Positions 37,601-59,547 of a stretch of DNA of 64,000 bases are shown here, in pieces. The stretch is from Portunus trituberculatus (lineage: Eukaryota; Arthropoda; Malacostraca; Decapoda; Portunidae). The position numbers and the translations under genes were made by a program. The notes beneath the pieces were generated by a model that was not told the origin of the DNA, searched no databases, and was given only the letters and a program-made list of their open reading frames with translations. The stretch is taken from assembly GCF_017591435.1 (NCBI RefSeq), contig NC_059283.1:8537840-8601839 (forward strand), in the 5' to 3' direction. Position 1 is the first letter of the stretch. The number at the start of each line of letters is the position of its first letter.

Positions 37601-37678
37601 TTTTTGTTGGTGCTGCTGTTGTCCCTTTGTGATGATTGATGATGGTGGTAGGAGTGGTGGTCATCATGGTAGCACTAA

Positions 37679-37834
<156 letters not shown>

Positions 37835-38087
37835 AGTGGGGTATCAATTATTTGTTGCTATATTTGCCTCTTAACGTTGTCCTCATGAGTCTTTGTAAAA
37901 AGTTGTCTTCTTTTTTACTTTTTTTTTCTATTCTTTGTTACATTCCTTCCCACCGGTTCCTCGATTCCGGATGTTTATTCTTTTCTTCCTGATTCTTTTC
38001 TTATTTCTTTTTCCTTTTCGTTCCAAAATTAACCTTTTCCTTCCAACCATGTTCTTCCATTCCTATCCTCCTACTCTTCGTCTTTGT

Positions 38088-38166
38088 CCTCCTCCTCCTC
38101 CTCCTTCTCCTCCTCCTCCTCCTCCTCCTCCTCCTCCTCTTCCTCCTCCTCCTTCTCCTCCTCCTC
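38088..38166. repeat. (CTC)n trinucleotide array
   Basis: About 26 units with a few TTC interruptions. Confidence 0.95.
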
Positions 38167-38370
38167 AGTTGGTGGGCTGGAAGAGTTTCTTTCCAGATCC
38201 AATGTGTCGCTTCATTTCGGTCCTGCATTTTTTCGATAAACTTTCGCTCAGTGTCAAAGTTTTTCGTGTTGGCGGAGAGATGCAGTGGAGGGCGCTTTGT
38301 TGTGCACGGGAGGTGACTCGCTAATGCTGCTTCAGGGATTTTATTATTTTTTTTCATATTTTGTTTTTTG

Positions 38371-39630
<1,260 letters not shown>

Positions 39631-39684
<54 letters not shown>
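39631..39684. repeat. (GT)n microsatellite
   Basis: About 27 units. Confidence 0.96.
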
Positions 39685-39686
<2 letters not shown>

Positions 39687-40953
39687 AGTGTGCGCCACGC
39701 CCTGGGATATGTCAAAACAAAGCCAAGGCTTCACAGTCAAGATTTAATATCAAGAATATGTGGGAATGCAATTTTGCCAAATCGTATTAATGTTCGTGAT
39801 GTCGTCTTAGGAAACTTCTTACAGAAAGATTGCAAGATTACCCAGATGAATTACAGACAACATTAAATCTTTAAACATTTTTTTCCCAGCGAAGTGAGGA
39901 GACGCGGCGTTATACAATTATTACTTGAATTTATTTCAAATAAATCTGGAAGAAACGAGTCATCCTGAGCCTGGTGGATGGAGGGCATCTGCCGCCGCCC
40001 GCCAAGAGTCTGCTGCCGCTGCCGCTGCTTCCCGCTTGGCGAAGGGCAAGACCTCCCTCACTCCTCGCCTCGCACACTCTTCCTGCTGAAATATGTGACG
40101 CGTGTTGCTCTCGTGTCTTTTGCTTCCTCCTGAATATGACATAAGAAAAAATAAAAAGAAGGAATACGCTATGAATCTTCAGTAATTTCCCACGTGTCTG
40201 AGACGGGGAAAAATTATGAGAATATACATTTGCTGCCCCGCAATCAAACGTTATAGTGACCTAGAAAAAGACCCTTTGAAATATGAATATAAAAAGGCCG
40301 TTGCGATACATGACACGAGTAATGTACTTGACACCTTCAAATAATTAATGATTTATCCTGTATGAAATAATTAATTTTCATTCACTGATCATGTTCATTA
40401 TACTTCACTTTGATATGCCAGAATGATTAAAGGGCAAATCGCTTCAGGTACCGGGGTAGAAAGAACACTGCAAAATAGATCAACTCACACAAAAACAACC
40501 TGACAAACCACTAACATTAAAAAAAAATAATATTACAAGCGCGCCACAAGTCCTACAGCGAACCGCAAAATGCATCAAAAGCTTCCGCGGCTATGAAAAC
40601 TAAAATCATGGTGAAGTTGAGTGTGTTCGCGGCGAATTGAGCAACGTTGAAAGTGGAGAGAGTTTGTTCCTTTTTCTCAGCGGCTAGTCTGTCCAATGGA
40701 GCCGAAGAGCGATCAAGCCGACGGTAGCGCAGGTTTGTGGGTGTCCTGTGCCGCCGTCTGTGGCTCGCGGGAGGAAAGGAGAGCCGGCAGAAAGCGAAGA
40801 AAAGTGGAGGAAACTAAAGAACAGGAAAAAGGGAGTGGAGGAGTGAAGAGCAAATAGAGAAGGTCACTTGTACGATGGCCACTGGACCTCTCCGATAGTG
40901 TTGTTTTGAGCGAGAGGAATGGAGGGCGAGAGGCGGGGATGAGGCCTGCTATT

Positions 40954-40956
<3 letters not shown>
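39685..40956. other. Unique DNA, no gene seen
   Basis: GC-rich CCG/CTG triplets at 39985-40035; otherwise AT-rich. Nothing supported. Confidence 0.4.

Positions 40957-41020
<64 letters not shown>
40957..41020. repeat. (GA)n microsatellite
   Basis: About 32 units; a second GA array starts 119 bp downstream. Confidence 0.96.
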
Positions 41021-41023
<3 letters not shown>

Positions 41024-41133
41024 GAACCCAAGACAAAGTTTAAAGAAAGAAGCAAAGATCAGGAGGTGACAGGGTATCGAAGCGGAAGAAGCGTTGTGAT
41101 AACTTATGGCGGAGTGGAAGGGAAATGCTGAAT

Positions 41134-41138
<5 letters not shown>

Positions 41139-41203
<65 letters not shown>
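41139..41203. repeat. (GA)n microsatellite
   Basis: About 32 units; near-equal in length to the array at 40957. Confidence 0.96.
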
Positions 41204-43386
<2,183 letters not shown>

Positions 43387-43795
43387 CCATCCTTTTCTAT
43401 ACTCCCTTGAATATCCCCCTTCTCTCCCTTCTCTTTTCTTCCATTCCCTCCTTTCCGTCTTTGCACGATCTTTCTTCTGAGTTCTCCCTCACCCTCTCTT
43501 TCTCTCTTCCTCTTCACGAGTTCTCTCTTTTTCTCTCAACTTTCAGAGTGAGGGTCGTGAGTCGCACAGAGGCGCTTTCCTTGTTTACGTTTTACTTGCG
43601 TTAGGTCAGATTTGTCTTGGAGATTTACACCCAATACAAACGAAGCACGGGCGGCTTTCCCTGGCCTGTGATAGCGTGTGTCCTGGTGCAGGCACAGGCA
43701 GGCGAATGGCGTGGGAGAAAAGTCAAACAGGATGCATCTTTAAAGCGCCACTTCCTTCAGTGTTGCTTGTACTTACTGAAGGTGGAGTGGTAAGG

Positions 43796-43906
43796 AAAAT
43801 GTAGTTATTTTGATTATGTAAAGTGAGAAACGGTCTGGTTATCAAACGTGGAGAGTTAGGGAAAAGTAATTATTTGGATTTTGTGAAGAGAAACGGCCTG
43901 GTTATC
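43796..43906. repeat. Two-copy diverged tandem repeat, about 66 bp
   Basis: A block ending in GAAACGG-CTGGTTATC occurs twice, starting at 43796 and 43862, with several substitutions and small gaps. Confidence 0.7.
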
Positions 43907-44239
43907 CTTTTAAGTTATGATAACCCTCTTTCAAGTTTGTGTACTCAGTCAACAGCTTCTAATCTGAGTTTCGTGGGGCGAATTCGTGTGTAAATTACAG
44001 TGTAGTGAAAGGTAACGAGTGACAGGTGAACGTGAAAGCCTCCTGGGTTTGTTTGCCACCTATCATGCCTCGTCTCGTCGCGTCCCCTTGCCCGTGTGCC
44101 AGTGTGCTTTTGTTTTTACTTAACCGTGTTTGTTTTACTCGTTTGTTTACTTTTTCCGTTTGTTGCCGGCATGTTTCGATGTTGTTGGTGCTTCCAGTTT
44201 TAGTTTTGACTTTTTCCTTACTCTCCCCTCCCTTTCATG

Positions 44240-44240
<1 letters not shown>
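43907..44240. other. Unique DNA, no gene seen
   Basis: Nothing supported. Confidence 0.4.

Positions 44241-44318
<78 letters not shown>
44241..44318. repeat. (TC)n microsatellite
   Basis: About 39 units. Confidence 0.97.
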
Positions 44319-44320
<2 letters not shown>

Positions 44321-44521
44321 AATATGTATTTTTTTCCATTGAGTTCATGCCATTTATTTTCCTAGGAGACATTACGGCGGTGTTGTTTTGTTCCTGGCCT
44401 CGTATCTGCCTATTTTCCTCGTGTTTTCGCATCTTTATCTCACCCATGTGTCCTTCTTGCCTTTGTAGTCGTCAGCTTCCTTCGTCGTTCTCGTTATTGC
44501 CCTGTTCCCTCTTTTTCCCTT

Positions 44522-44600
44522 CCTCCTCCTCCTCCTCCTCCTCCTCCTCCTCCTCCTCCTCCTCCTCCTCCTCCTCCTCCTCCTCCTCCTCCTCCTCCTT
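44522..44600. repeat. (TCC)n trinucleotide array
   Basis: About 26 perfect units. Confidence 0.97.
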
Positions 44601-44948
44601 TTAAGCCGTGATAAGTGCATGCTGACATCACGTCCTGCCGCACCAAAGGAAAGGCTGGACGGAACTTTGTGTCTCTCAAGCGATAAAACAAGAAAGGCAC
44701 GGAGACCAGCGGAGATCAGAGCTTTACTTCCAGCATTGACTGTGCCATCAGGAGTCATGTCACTCCTCTTCTGACCCCTTTCCTTCTGTTCCACTTCCTT
44801 ACTTCCTCTTTCCGCTCTTACTTGCTTTCCTCCTCCTTTTCCTCCTCTTCCTCTTTTGCTTCCACCTCCGTCTCCCTTTTGGATTCTACCCTTATGCTGG
44901 TTTTTCTTGCCGGACGTTTTAATCAACCTTCAAAAACGCACACTATTC

Positions 44949-45075
<127 letters not shown>

Positions 45076-45190
45076 CAAATATTTACACAAAGTTCCAGCT
45101 TGTCTTTAGCATTTGGAGCCTTTGCCGCTGGTCCAGTTTTCACACCTCCGTAGATACTGCCCTGCTGGAGGAAGGATGCGATTATATCAC

Positions 45191-45193
<3 letters not shown>

Positions 45194-45254
<61 letters not shown>
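45194..45254. repeat. (GA)n microsatellite
   Basis: About 30 units. Confidence 0.96.

Positions 45255-49995
<4,741 letters not shown>

Positions 49996-50043
<48 letters not shown>
49996..50043. repeat. (GA)n microsatellite
   Basis: About 24 units. Confidence 0.95.
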
Positions 50044-50050
<7 letters not shown>

Positions 50051-51276
50051 GGATGTAAGAAATGCAATCACGTAGCATGAATAATTGCCTTAACGAGTGC
50101 AATTTAGTATTTAAATCCCCTCCTCACTGCACTACTACTACTAGGTTAATGGCAAACCAATACTCTTTTATTGCATAATCTAGCTGTTAATTACATGGCA
50201 CGATCGGTATCTTACAATGCGCCGCCAAATTAACGCTATTTTAATGTTCAAATGCTGCGGCGCGCGTGCGTACTGTTGGTGTAATTTGATGATGTTTTAA
50301 TTCAGTGCTGTCAATGGAGGCGTGGGAGAAAAATGGCGCTGAAAGGAAAAGCTTTGTTGTTGTTGCTGCTGCTGTCAAAGCTGAATATAGAGAGGCAATA
50401 AAGGCCACCGGCGATTAGAAACAGAGAGGAAAGTTTGTGTTGGCGTCTGTTTGGTAGTTTTGATCTGCCAGAATAAAGCAGCGTTGAGACCGAGGTGAAA
50501 GCATCAAAATATCACTACTATTATTTATTTTCTTAAAAACGATATGTGTACAGGTAAATATATAAACATTCTTTTTAAATAAACATCTGGCTGGGCGCCT
50601 CCTATCGCCCAACAAAATTCCCAATTTTACTACACAACTCGAGTAGGAAAATTCGATTACCACGGCAGTCAGGACACGTATGGAAACTCATCACTCTCGT
50701 TCGGACAAGGGTTTGTGGTCGGCCTGGTCAACCTGCTCCCCACTGGCCTACACCACTTCACCACCACCACTACTTCACCGCCACCACAAGCTTCACACCT
50801 CACTGCCCTCATCCTTCCTCACACCACCTCGTTATATCACAACGCTTTTGACCACTAACAACCCCCTACTTTCCTTCACCTCTCGCCCATTACTCTTCTC
50901 ACCATCTTCCTCACCCTGACACTCATCACGCTGAGCTTTTACCATATACTGTAGTTAATACGAATATACTAACCCACCACTGTCCATTGTCCTCCAGGAA
51001 CATACAATACAGTGCTTCTCTATCAAAACGCTCGCCTGCACTCACACGGTCTACCCAATGTCAGTAATCTGGAGTGTTTTCAAAGCATCTAGGGTTTGTG
51101 GGTGAAAAAAAAAGGTGTAACTTGAACCACCTGCTTAAACTGACGGGTAGCGAGGAATGTGTCACGTCACTGAAGAGAGATAAAAGAAACAGCTGTGCCT
51201 TGTCGGGAAAACATTATTCTGTACTTGCGCTTTCCAGGCGTGTGCTCAGGATAGCGTACGTTATAATGGTTATGGA

Positions 51277-51279
<3 letters not shown>
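50044..51279. other. Unique DNA, no gene seen
   Basis: AT-rich with TAAT-type words at 50150-50310, a TTG/CTG triplet patch at 50356-50376, and CCA-rich DNA at 50758-50790. No gene supported. Confidence 0.4.

Positions 51280-51324
<45 letters not shown>
51280..51324. repeat. (TG)n microsatellite
   Basis: About 22 units. Confidence 0.95.
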
Positions 51325-51325
<1 letters not shown>

Positions 51326-52692
51326 AAAATTACTTGTATTCTTGCTTCCCACATCTTTTCTATCTTTCTTTTTTTGCAAAAAGCAAGGAAAATAGATAAA
51401 AGATGATGGTATTTACTTTACTTACATAGGTATTCATCTAGCTAATTATTCGAGAAGATTTAATCTTCACCAGCATATCATTACTCACGAATTTAATTCA
51501 GTAATAGATACCTTCAGTCAGTGGGAAATTTACCCAATAATTATGTTGCCTCTCTTACCGCCGAGTCTCATTCCATTATCATGAGACGAAGCATTTATCT
51601 GAACATATAAGTAAAAATGTGCCATTATGCAAATCAACATGAGACGCACGTCGCCCGGAGCAAAACAAACTCCATCTCTTCCACTGTCATGTAGCATGAT
51701 GAAGTGTCCCATTTATCGACTTCTTGCGTGATATTCAATCATATATCATAATTCAGTTATGACGTATTTTTTTGTGTATTCCGGAGAGTTGAGTCATGAG
51801 GCTTATCTGAAAAGCTGTTTCTGGGTGGATTGGTAACAAAACGAGCGATGAGTTTAGGAGAACAAAACCCTAAAGAGGAACACTTGTTTAAGGGAAACAT
51901 TGTGTTTCTCTTTACATGAGAATGGCACACTAAATCATTAAGTTCTATTAACGCTTACCGTCTCGCGTCGTGCTGGCGGCCGTAAAGTGTCTGGCAGCTG
52001 TGCTTCATCACCTCCTGAAATTATCACAAACTCCTAATAACTCCAGGCAGTTTGTTTATGTGTGTGTGTGTGTGTGTGTGTGACTTGATTACGAAACGCT
52101 ATGTGAGAGCTTTATGTTATTTACCTGGGGCGGAGTTCACAGTTACGTATTCTGTAAGTTCTTAAAAAGAATTCCGTATCTATGCTAAGAGTTATTCACT
52201 TGAAACTTACGGACTACGTACGTACCTCAAAAGTTAAGTACTCTCTCGAGACCTTGTAACATTTCGAAACCCGGACCTATGAGCGCCTTTTCACCACTAC
52301 ACAACCCCCGAGGGAAACACTGACGAAGCCAGCTCGAGGTTAGAAGAAATAGAATGAAAAAAAGAATTACAGGTGACATTAGCACATTACAAAGGGCTGA
52401 AAAGCGATGAAAAACTCTCTATATACGAAAATACTAGTGTATTAGTACATGATAGTGGTCTGAAAAATAAAGGAGAGTGAAATATGTAGTCTAATTGTAA
52501 GTGACCTAAGTCGCCTAAGAAGGAAAGAAGATTGAGACATATTATATAGCCTACTAGTGCTTTGAATCTAGAAAGACGTTCAATGATAGTGCTAATAGTT
52601 TTTGGGTGACTTTTTGGCTATAATGTGTACAGTGTAAAGCAGTGATCTGGGAGGTGAGTGCGTGGCAGTGACGTACAGTGTTGAATAATGAG

Positions 52693-52696
<4 letters not shown>
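51325..52696. other. Unique DNA with a possible tRNA-like relic
   Basis: A short (TG)n lies at 52061-52082, and a shortened tRNA-like sequence at about 52255-52310 (minus). Nothing else supported. Confidence 0.4.
52255..52310 (-). repeat. Possible SINE head relic, anticodon arm missing
   Basis: On the minus strand TTGTGTAGTGGTGAAAAGGCGCT resembles a tRNA A-box side, and GGTCCGGGTTTCGAAAT resembles a B-box side. They lie too close for a tRNA, as if about 20 bp of the anticodon arm were deleted. Chance similarity is possible. Confidence 0.3.

Positions 52697-52759
<63 letters not shown>
52697..52759. repeat. (GA)n microsatellite
   Basis: About 31 units. Confidence 0.95.
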
Positions 52760-52761
<2 letters not shown>

Positions 52762-54048
52762 TGACAGTGACAGTGCAATGTAAGAATAGCTTTTATTTTA
52801 CTGTTTTGTATACATATGATAATGTTTGACAGCGACTGATTCCCATCTTTTAAACTTATCAACGTTAATGAAATAATAAGTATATGTTTCGTAACTTGTA
52901 GATCATGCTTTCCATCGTTAATAATGTTGATACACACATTGAGCCGCATTGGTAAACACAGTGGTCCGAGTTGGTAAAGGTGACAATGGCCCGAGTTGGC
53001 AATAGGTTGAGTTGCCGTGTAACCCTCTCTTGGGGTCCATTGACACTGCTGTCTCTTGTATCATGTGATTATGACGCATCATTTGTTTCTGCTAGCTGCT
53101 AACTGGTTAATGTCCCTCAAGAAAAAAACGCTGCTACAGTCTGAAGGAAAAATGTCAACCATGCACTAATGCCATCTAGCGGAGACTACCGCCAGAGAAG
53201 TGAAACGAAACTTAAAAAAAAACTATAGTGAATCGCTTTATGGAGAGTTCGTACGGACTCCTTATCTTTTCTTCTTGCGTAAAGCTGAAATAAGAAGGTT
53301 AGTGAATCTCTTCCCTGGAGGAGTGTTACTGATGTACGTACACGCGTATGTTGTAAGATAGAGTGAGGTGTTACGTCACTTCCTGAGCTAATTCTTTATC
53401 AATCTGACAAATGTAGTTTTCAATGATTTTTTTCGTTTCGTCAATACTTTTGTTTAGAATTAGTTGAGTTTTTAGGTTTTCCTCCATGGCGTTGTCACCA
53501 CACTATTTCCTGGCCAGTGTTTCGCTGCAGAGTGCATGCGCGTGTGCGGGCGAGTTCACGCCTTTGCCCGTGAAAGCCTTAATTGGTGAAGCACGTCCAT
53601 TCTTCACGAGGAACACAGTGTTGCACGGAATTCTTTAATATCCGGAGGGGGGACTCGCCACCTTACTCATTCTGGAAACACTGACTTTCTCGTCATCCCT
53701 CCGTGGCTCCAGCCGCTTCAGCCGTCCTTTCCTTCCTCCTGCGTCCTGTCCTCCCTCCCGTCTTCTCGCCTGTCCCCGTTCCAGTGCCTGATAACACTGG
53801 AGAAATAGAAAGGCAGTACTTATCTTATTTCTTACCTCTCTTTTAACTGAGTCTACTGAGAGACAGACTATTTCACCTTTTCCGCCCGTTTTTCCTCCGT
53901 AAATCTCGCCTTATCAGGGCTTCAGAATGGGAAATTTCCTCCATAAAGTGGCCATTGGGTCCATTACTCCCCAGGGCAGGCAACCAATCGCTCAGGCCGC
54001 CGAGAGAGAGAGGGAGAGGTGATGTATGGCTCTCACCTCGCCATAACG
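52760..54048. other. Unique DNA, no gene seen
   Basis: A small internal direct repeat (CCGAGTTGG) occurs at about 52965 and 52992. Nothing else supported. Confidence 0.4.
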
Positions 54049-54102
54049 CCTCCTCCTCCTCCTCCTCCTCCTCCTCCTCCTCCTCCTCCTCCTCCTCCTC
54101 CT
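54049..54102. repeat. (CTC)n trinucleotide array
   Basis: About 18 units. Confidence 0.95.
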
Positions 54103-54230
54103 CTCCTCTGTCAGTAGTGAGGGTGCAGGGCGTCATGGCTTGGGCTCAGCTGCAGTCTGGTTCGATTCTTTGCTTTTTTTCATATTTGCGTTATTTGTTT
54201 TTCGTCCACTCGTTATTTTTGTTTCCTCGA

Positions 54231-54305
<75 letters not shown>
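54231..54305. repeat. (TG)n microsatellite
   Basis: About 37 units. Confidence 0.97.
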
Positions 54306-54309
<4 letters not shown>

Positions 54310-54414
54310 CTTAATTTCTTTGTGTTGCTCCTGGTTTTGCTTCTTTTCCGGGTCTTGTTTACTTTCTTTTCATGTTTACTATTGACTTGTTTCATTGTAC
54401 TCTGCCTTGTGTAC

Positions 54415-54418
<4 letters not shown>

Positions 54419-54494
<76 letters not shown>
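54419..54494. repeat. (CT)n microsatellite
   Basis: About 38 units; first of four CT-sense arrays within 1 kb. Confidence 0.96.
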
Positions 54495-54497
<3 letters not shown>

Positions 54498-54584
54498 AGT
54501 TCTCTTTGTGATCTTTCTCACACTTCATTTCTCTCTCATTATCCACGACACACACTTTCCACCTCCTGAACCTTCCTCCTTGAA

Positions 54585-54587
<3 letters not shown>

Positions 54588-54649
<62 letters not shown>
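54588..54649. repeat. (CT)n microsatellite
   Basis: About 31 units; second of the four. Confidence 0.96.
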
Positions 54650-54652
<3 letters not shown>

Positions 54653-54893
54653 GCCTTGCGTCTCTTCCTCTTCATCCCTCGCACTTCACTTTCTTCTTTC
54701 TTTCCCATGGCAAGCCTGAAGATTTGTGGCGCGTGACCCGTTTGCTCAAAATTTTCTGCAGTTTGATCGAGTTCTTTGTTTCATTCGATCTATGGAACCT
54801 CTTTTTGTTTTTCTTTTCTATGGTATGTAATTTTTTTTGTGGATTTGTTGTTCCTTCTTTCCTTTGGTATGTATGTTACCTCATTCTTAGGTT

Positions 54894-54896
<3 letters not shown>

Positions 54897-54947
<51 letters not shown>
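54897..54947. repeat. (TC)n microsatellite
   Basis: About 25 units; third of the four. Confidence 0.96.
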
Positions 54948-54949
<2 letters not shown>

Positions 54950-55201
54950 GGATGGTCGTGTCCCCTTCATTAGATGACCCCGAAAGTCATTACAGTGTTT
55001 AATGAGGCAAAGCTTCCTAGTCTCCCTCTCCGCGCGTCCATCCCACCGAGTGTGATCTCCGTGATAACTAAACCTCAGCCTGATTGCGCAAAATTATGCT
55101 TCAACTTCAAATGTTTTCCGCTACACTGACTTTGTGCACCGGGAATGTAATGTTTTGGTCTTAGGTTAACTTAGGTTGGTTGCGGCTATGTATTTGGTCA
55201 T

Positions 55202-56672
<1,471 letters not shown>

Positions 56673-56921
56673 GAACTCAACGGTCTCTGGTACCAGTAGT
56701 TCACTTTGTGCTGGCATTAACATTTCAGACGGTGCTCTCTCCTTGTGTCTATTCTATTAGGGGACTTGCATCTCCTTGGTACTCCCGGTGCAGCCATTAG
56801 AGGAGTTGGTGTGTGGATGTTTCTGCGTGTAGAGGGAGGAGCGCGCGGGAAACTGATGCGGTGATCTTGTCCTTATTGTTGTTAGTGGTAGTGGTGGATT
56901 CAAGTTAGTCGCCATTAGCGG

Positions 56922-57530
<609 letters not shown>

Positions 57531-57592
57531 TCCTCCTCCTCCTCCTCCTCCTTCTCCTCCTCCTCCTCCTCCTCCTCCTCCTCCTCCTCCTG
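57531..57592. repeat. (CTC)n trinucleotide array
   Basis: About 20 units with one TTC break. Confidence 0.95.
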
Positions 57593-57841
57593 TTTCTCCT
57601 CCTTCTTCACCTCTCTTCCTTCCCCTTCTGACTTCCCTTCCGGACAGTGCTTTATGCCTTTATCCATTCCTAGCCATTTTCTTCTGTCTTCTTCCTCTTC
57701 CTCTTCCTCCTCCTCCCGCCACACACAGATACAAATGGGTCTTTGTTTCCAGGGCAACCTGTCAGCCAGAGGCACATGGCTGGACGTGACGAGGACAGGA
57801 CGAGGCGATAGGGAAGTGTACAGGCTAGAGGAACAGCTTGG

Positions 57842-57843
<2 letters not shown>

Positions 57844-57893
<50 letters not shown>
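57844..57893. repeat. (GA)n microsatellite
   Basis: About 24 units followed by a G8 run. Confidence 0.95.
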
Positions 57894-57899
<6 letters not shown>

Positions 57900-58714
57900 A
57901 GGGGAGGGAGAATATTACAAGTACACTACACATGCATATCAGTAGTTGGAGATACCTTTCTTTGGACATGAAGATAACAGTTTCTTGATCTGAGTGACGC
58001 GGATCTAGATGTGGGGCTGTTGTGGGACCGTAGTGGCATTGCTCAGCGCGAGGGTGGAATATTTTCGAGTACTGTGACAGACTGACATTGCTGGAGATGG
58101 AGCTAAGAGTTTACGCTGGAGACGGTGCACAATCATGGAACTTATAAAGAGGTGAGAAGTGACAGGTGACAGACAGGTGTAAAGTAAGTTATGGCAGGTG
58201 GAAGTTATTGAGGGAAGTAGACAAAGTGGAAATCTGATCTTATGTACATGAGTTCTATTTGCTGTTTCTATGTGGCACGACCATTTTGCTTCTCTTATCT
58301 CTTCCTTTTTCCACTTTTGTTGCCTTACTTTTCCACTTTTTCTCTTGTTATCCTTATATACCTTTGTTTTTTGTTTTTTTCATTTTAGTCACGTTAACAA
58401 TTTTTCTTCGTGTATTTCTCCCCAAACAGCTGACCTCTTTTTCCTTCGTTCAGTGTAATCACTTAATCCGCTGCAATGAGCTACATACATCCTGCCCTAA
58501 TTATCATTATATAATTTTGTATTGGCTTCGTTTTCCCTTTGTCTCGTAATTATCCGCCTTACTGCTGCGGTTGCTCGTCCTCCTATTTGTGGCTGTCATC
58601 GTTGCTCTCCTCCTCCTTCTCCTCCTCCTCTACTCCCTCACATCCTCTTCCTCCTCCTTCTCATCCTCACATTCTCCTCCTCCTTTGTCTCATTGACATC
58701 CTATCCTTTGTCAG
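57894..58714. other. Unique DNA upstream of an exon candidate
   Basis: T/C-rich from 58260 to 58714, ending in a good acceptor. It could be intron sequence. No other feature. Confidence 0.4.
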
Positions 58715-58818
58715 ATGTCAAAGAAGGAAATGGAATTGCACAAGTACACACATTTTTGCTGTTTGCTTCTCAGCGTGATGGAGAACCACCGCCAGAGTAC
58801 GAGGAGCTGTTGCGTCAA
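58715..58818 (+). CDS. Candidate internal exon of an unidentified host gene
   Basis: A long C/T-rich tract (58600-58710) ends in TTTGTCAG, a good splice acceptor. The next 104 bases are open, begin after the first base of a codon, and end in phase 0 before a donor-like CAA|GTACGG (58819). The 34 complete codons encode a non-repetitive peptide including VHTFLLFASQRDG and the acidic, proline-containing EPPPEYEELLRQ, which looks like real protein. Beyond the donor the frame runs into GA-rich DNA. I do not recognise the protein. No neighbouring exon could be matched by phase, so this remains a prediction. Confidence 0.3.
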
Positions 58819-58905
58819 GTACGGTTATTCAATATTTGTTTTGGAGAGAGAGGGAAAGAAGGAGAGATGGGGAGGAAAAGGAGCTGATTGAAGAGTAGGG
58901 CTTGG

Positions 58906-58906
<1 letters not shown>

Positions 58907-58983
<77 letters not shown>
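58907..58983. repeat. (CA)n microsatellite on the 5' side of a SINE
   Basis: About 38 units ending exactly where the tRNA-like head begins. Confidence 0.97.
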
Positions 58984-58985
<2 letters not shown>

Positions 58986-59273
58986 CCGGTAGCTCAGTGG
59001 TTAGAGCGCTGGCTTCACAAGCCAGAGGACCGAGGATCGATTCCCCGGCCGGGTGGAGATATTTGGGTGTGTCTCCTTTCACGTGTAGCCCCTGTTCACC
59101 TAGCAGTGAGCAGGTACAGGATGTAAATCGAGGAGTTGTGACCTTGTTGTCCCGGTGTGTGTTGTGTGCCTGGTCTCAGGCCTATCCGAAGATCGGAAAT
59201 AATGAGCTCTGAGCTCGTTCCGTAGGGTAACGTCTGGCTGTCTCGTCAGAGACTGCAGCAGATCAAACAGTGA

Positions 59274-59277
<4 letters not shown>
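58984..59277 (+). mobile_element. tRNA-derived SINE, copy 2 (CA tail, divergent head)
   Basis: The head (58984-59054) folds as a tRNA: GCCCGGT pairs with GCCGGGT including two wobbles, then a D-arm GCTC..GAGC, CTGGC/GCCAG around loop TTCACAA (anticodon CAC), and a T-arm with one mismatch. One base between acceptor and D-stem seems missing, so it is not a functional tRNA. The body from about 59080 matches the copies at 11216 and 62824 (CCCTGTTCACC, GAGCTCTGAGCTCG). It ends GTGAATTA followed by (CA)n. The region 59230-59268 differs from the other copies, and the head sequence is clearly different, so this is a separate subfamily. Confidence 0.88.

Positions 59278-59318
<41 letters not shown>
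59277..59318. repeat. (AC)n tail of SINE copy 2
   Basis: About 21 units beginning at the SINE 3' terminus. Confidence 0.95.
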
Positions 59319-59320
<2 letters not shown>

Positions 59321-59321
<1 letters not shown>

Positions 59322-59337
59322 GAGAGAGAGAGAGAGA
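59321..59337. repeat. Short (GA)n after the SINE tail
   Basis: About 8 units, making a compound AC-GA tract. Confidence 0.85.
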
Positions 59338-59479
59338 CCGTTTGGAAATTAATAACGGGTACTATTTAGTAATGAGAATCAATATTTTAACTTCGCTCAA
59401 AAAGAGGAAAAAAAAAAAACCATGCAGTTTTCATGAAAGAATAACATTCAAATCAATCTCAATACCATGTTGTTATTGC

Positions 59480-59482
<3 letters not shown>

Positions 59483-59545
<63 letters not shown>
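59483..59545. repeat. (GA)n microsatellite
   Basis: About 31 units. Confidence 0.96.

Positions 59546-59547
<2 letters not shown>

Noticed and set aside
54130..54165. tRNA-like A and B box words near 54137-54160
   Set aside because: The spacing is too short and no stems can be formed.
58984..59054. Functional tRNA-Val gene
   Set aside because: It has a missing base, wobble-rich acceptor and T-stem mismatch, and it continues directly into a SINE body shared with two other loci.
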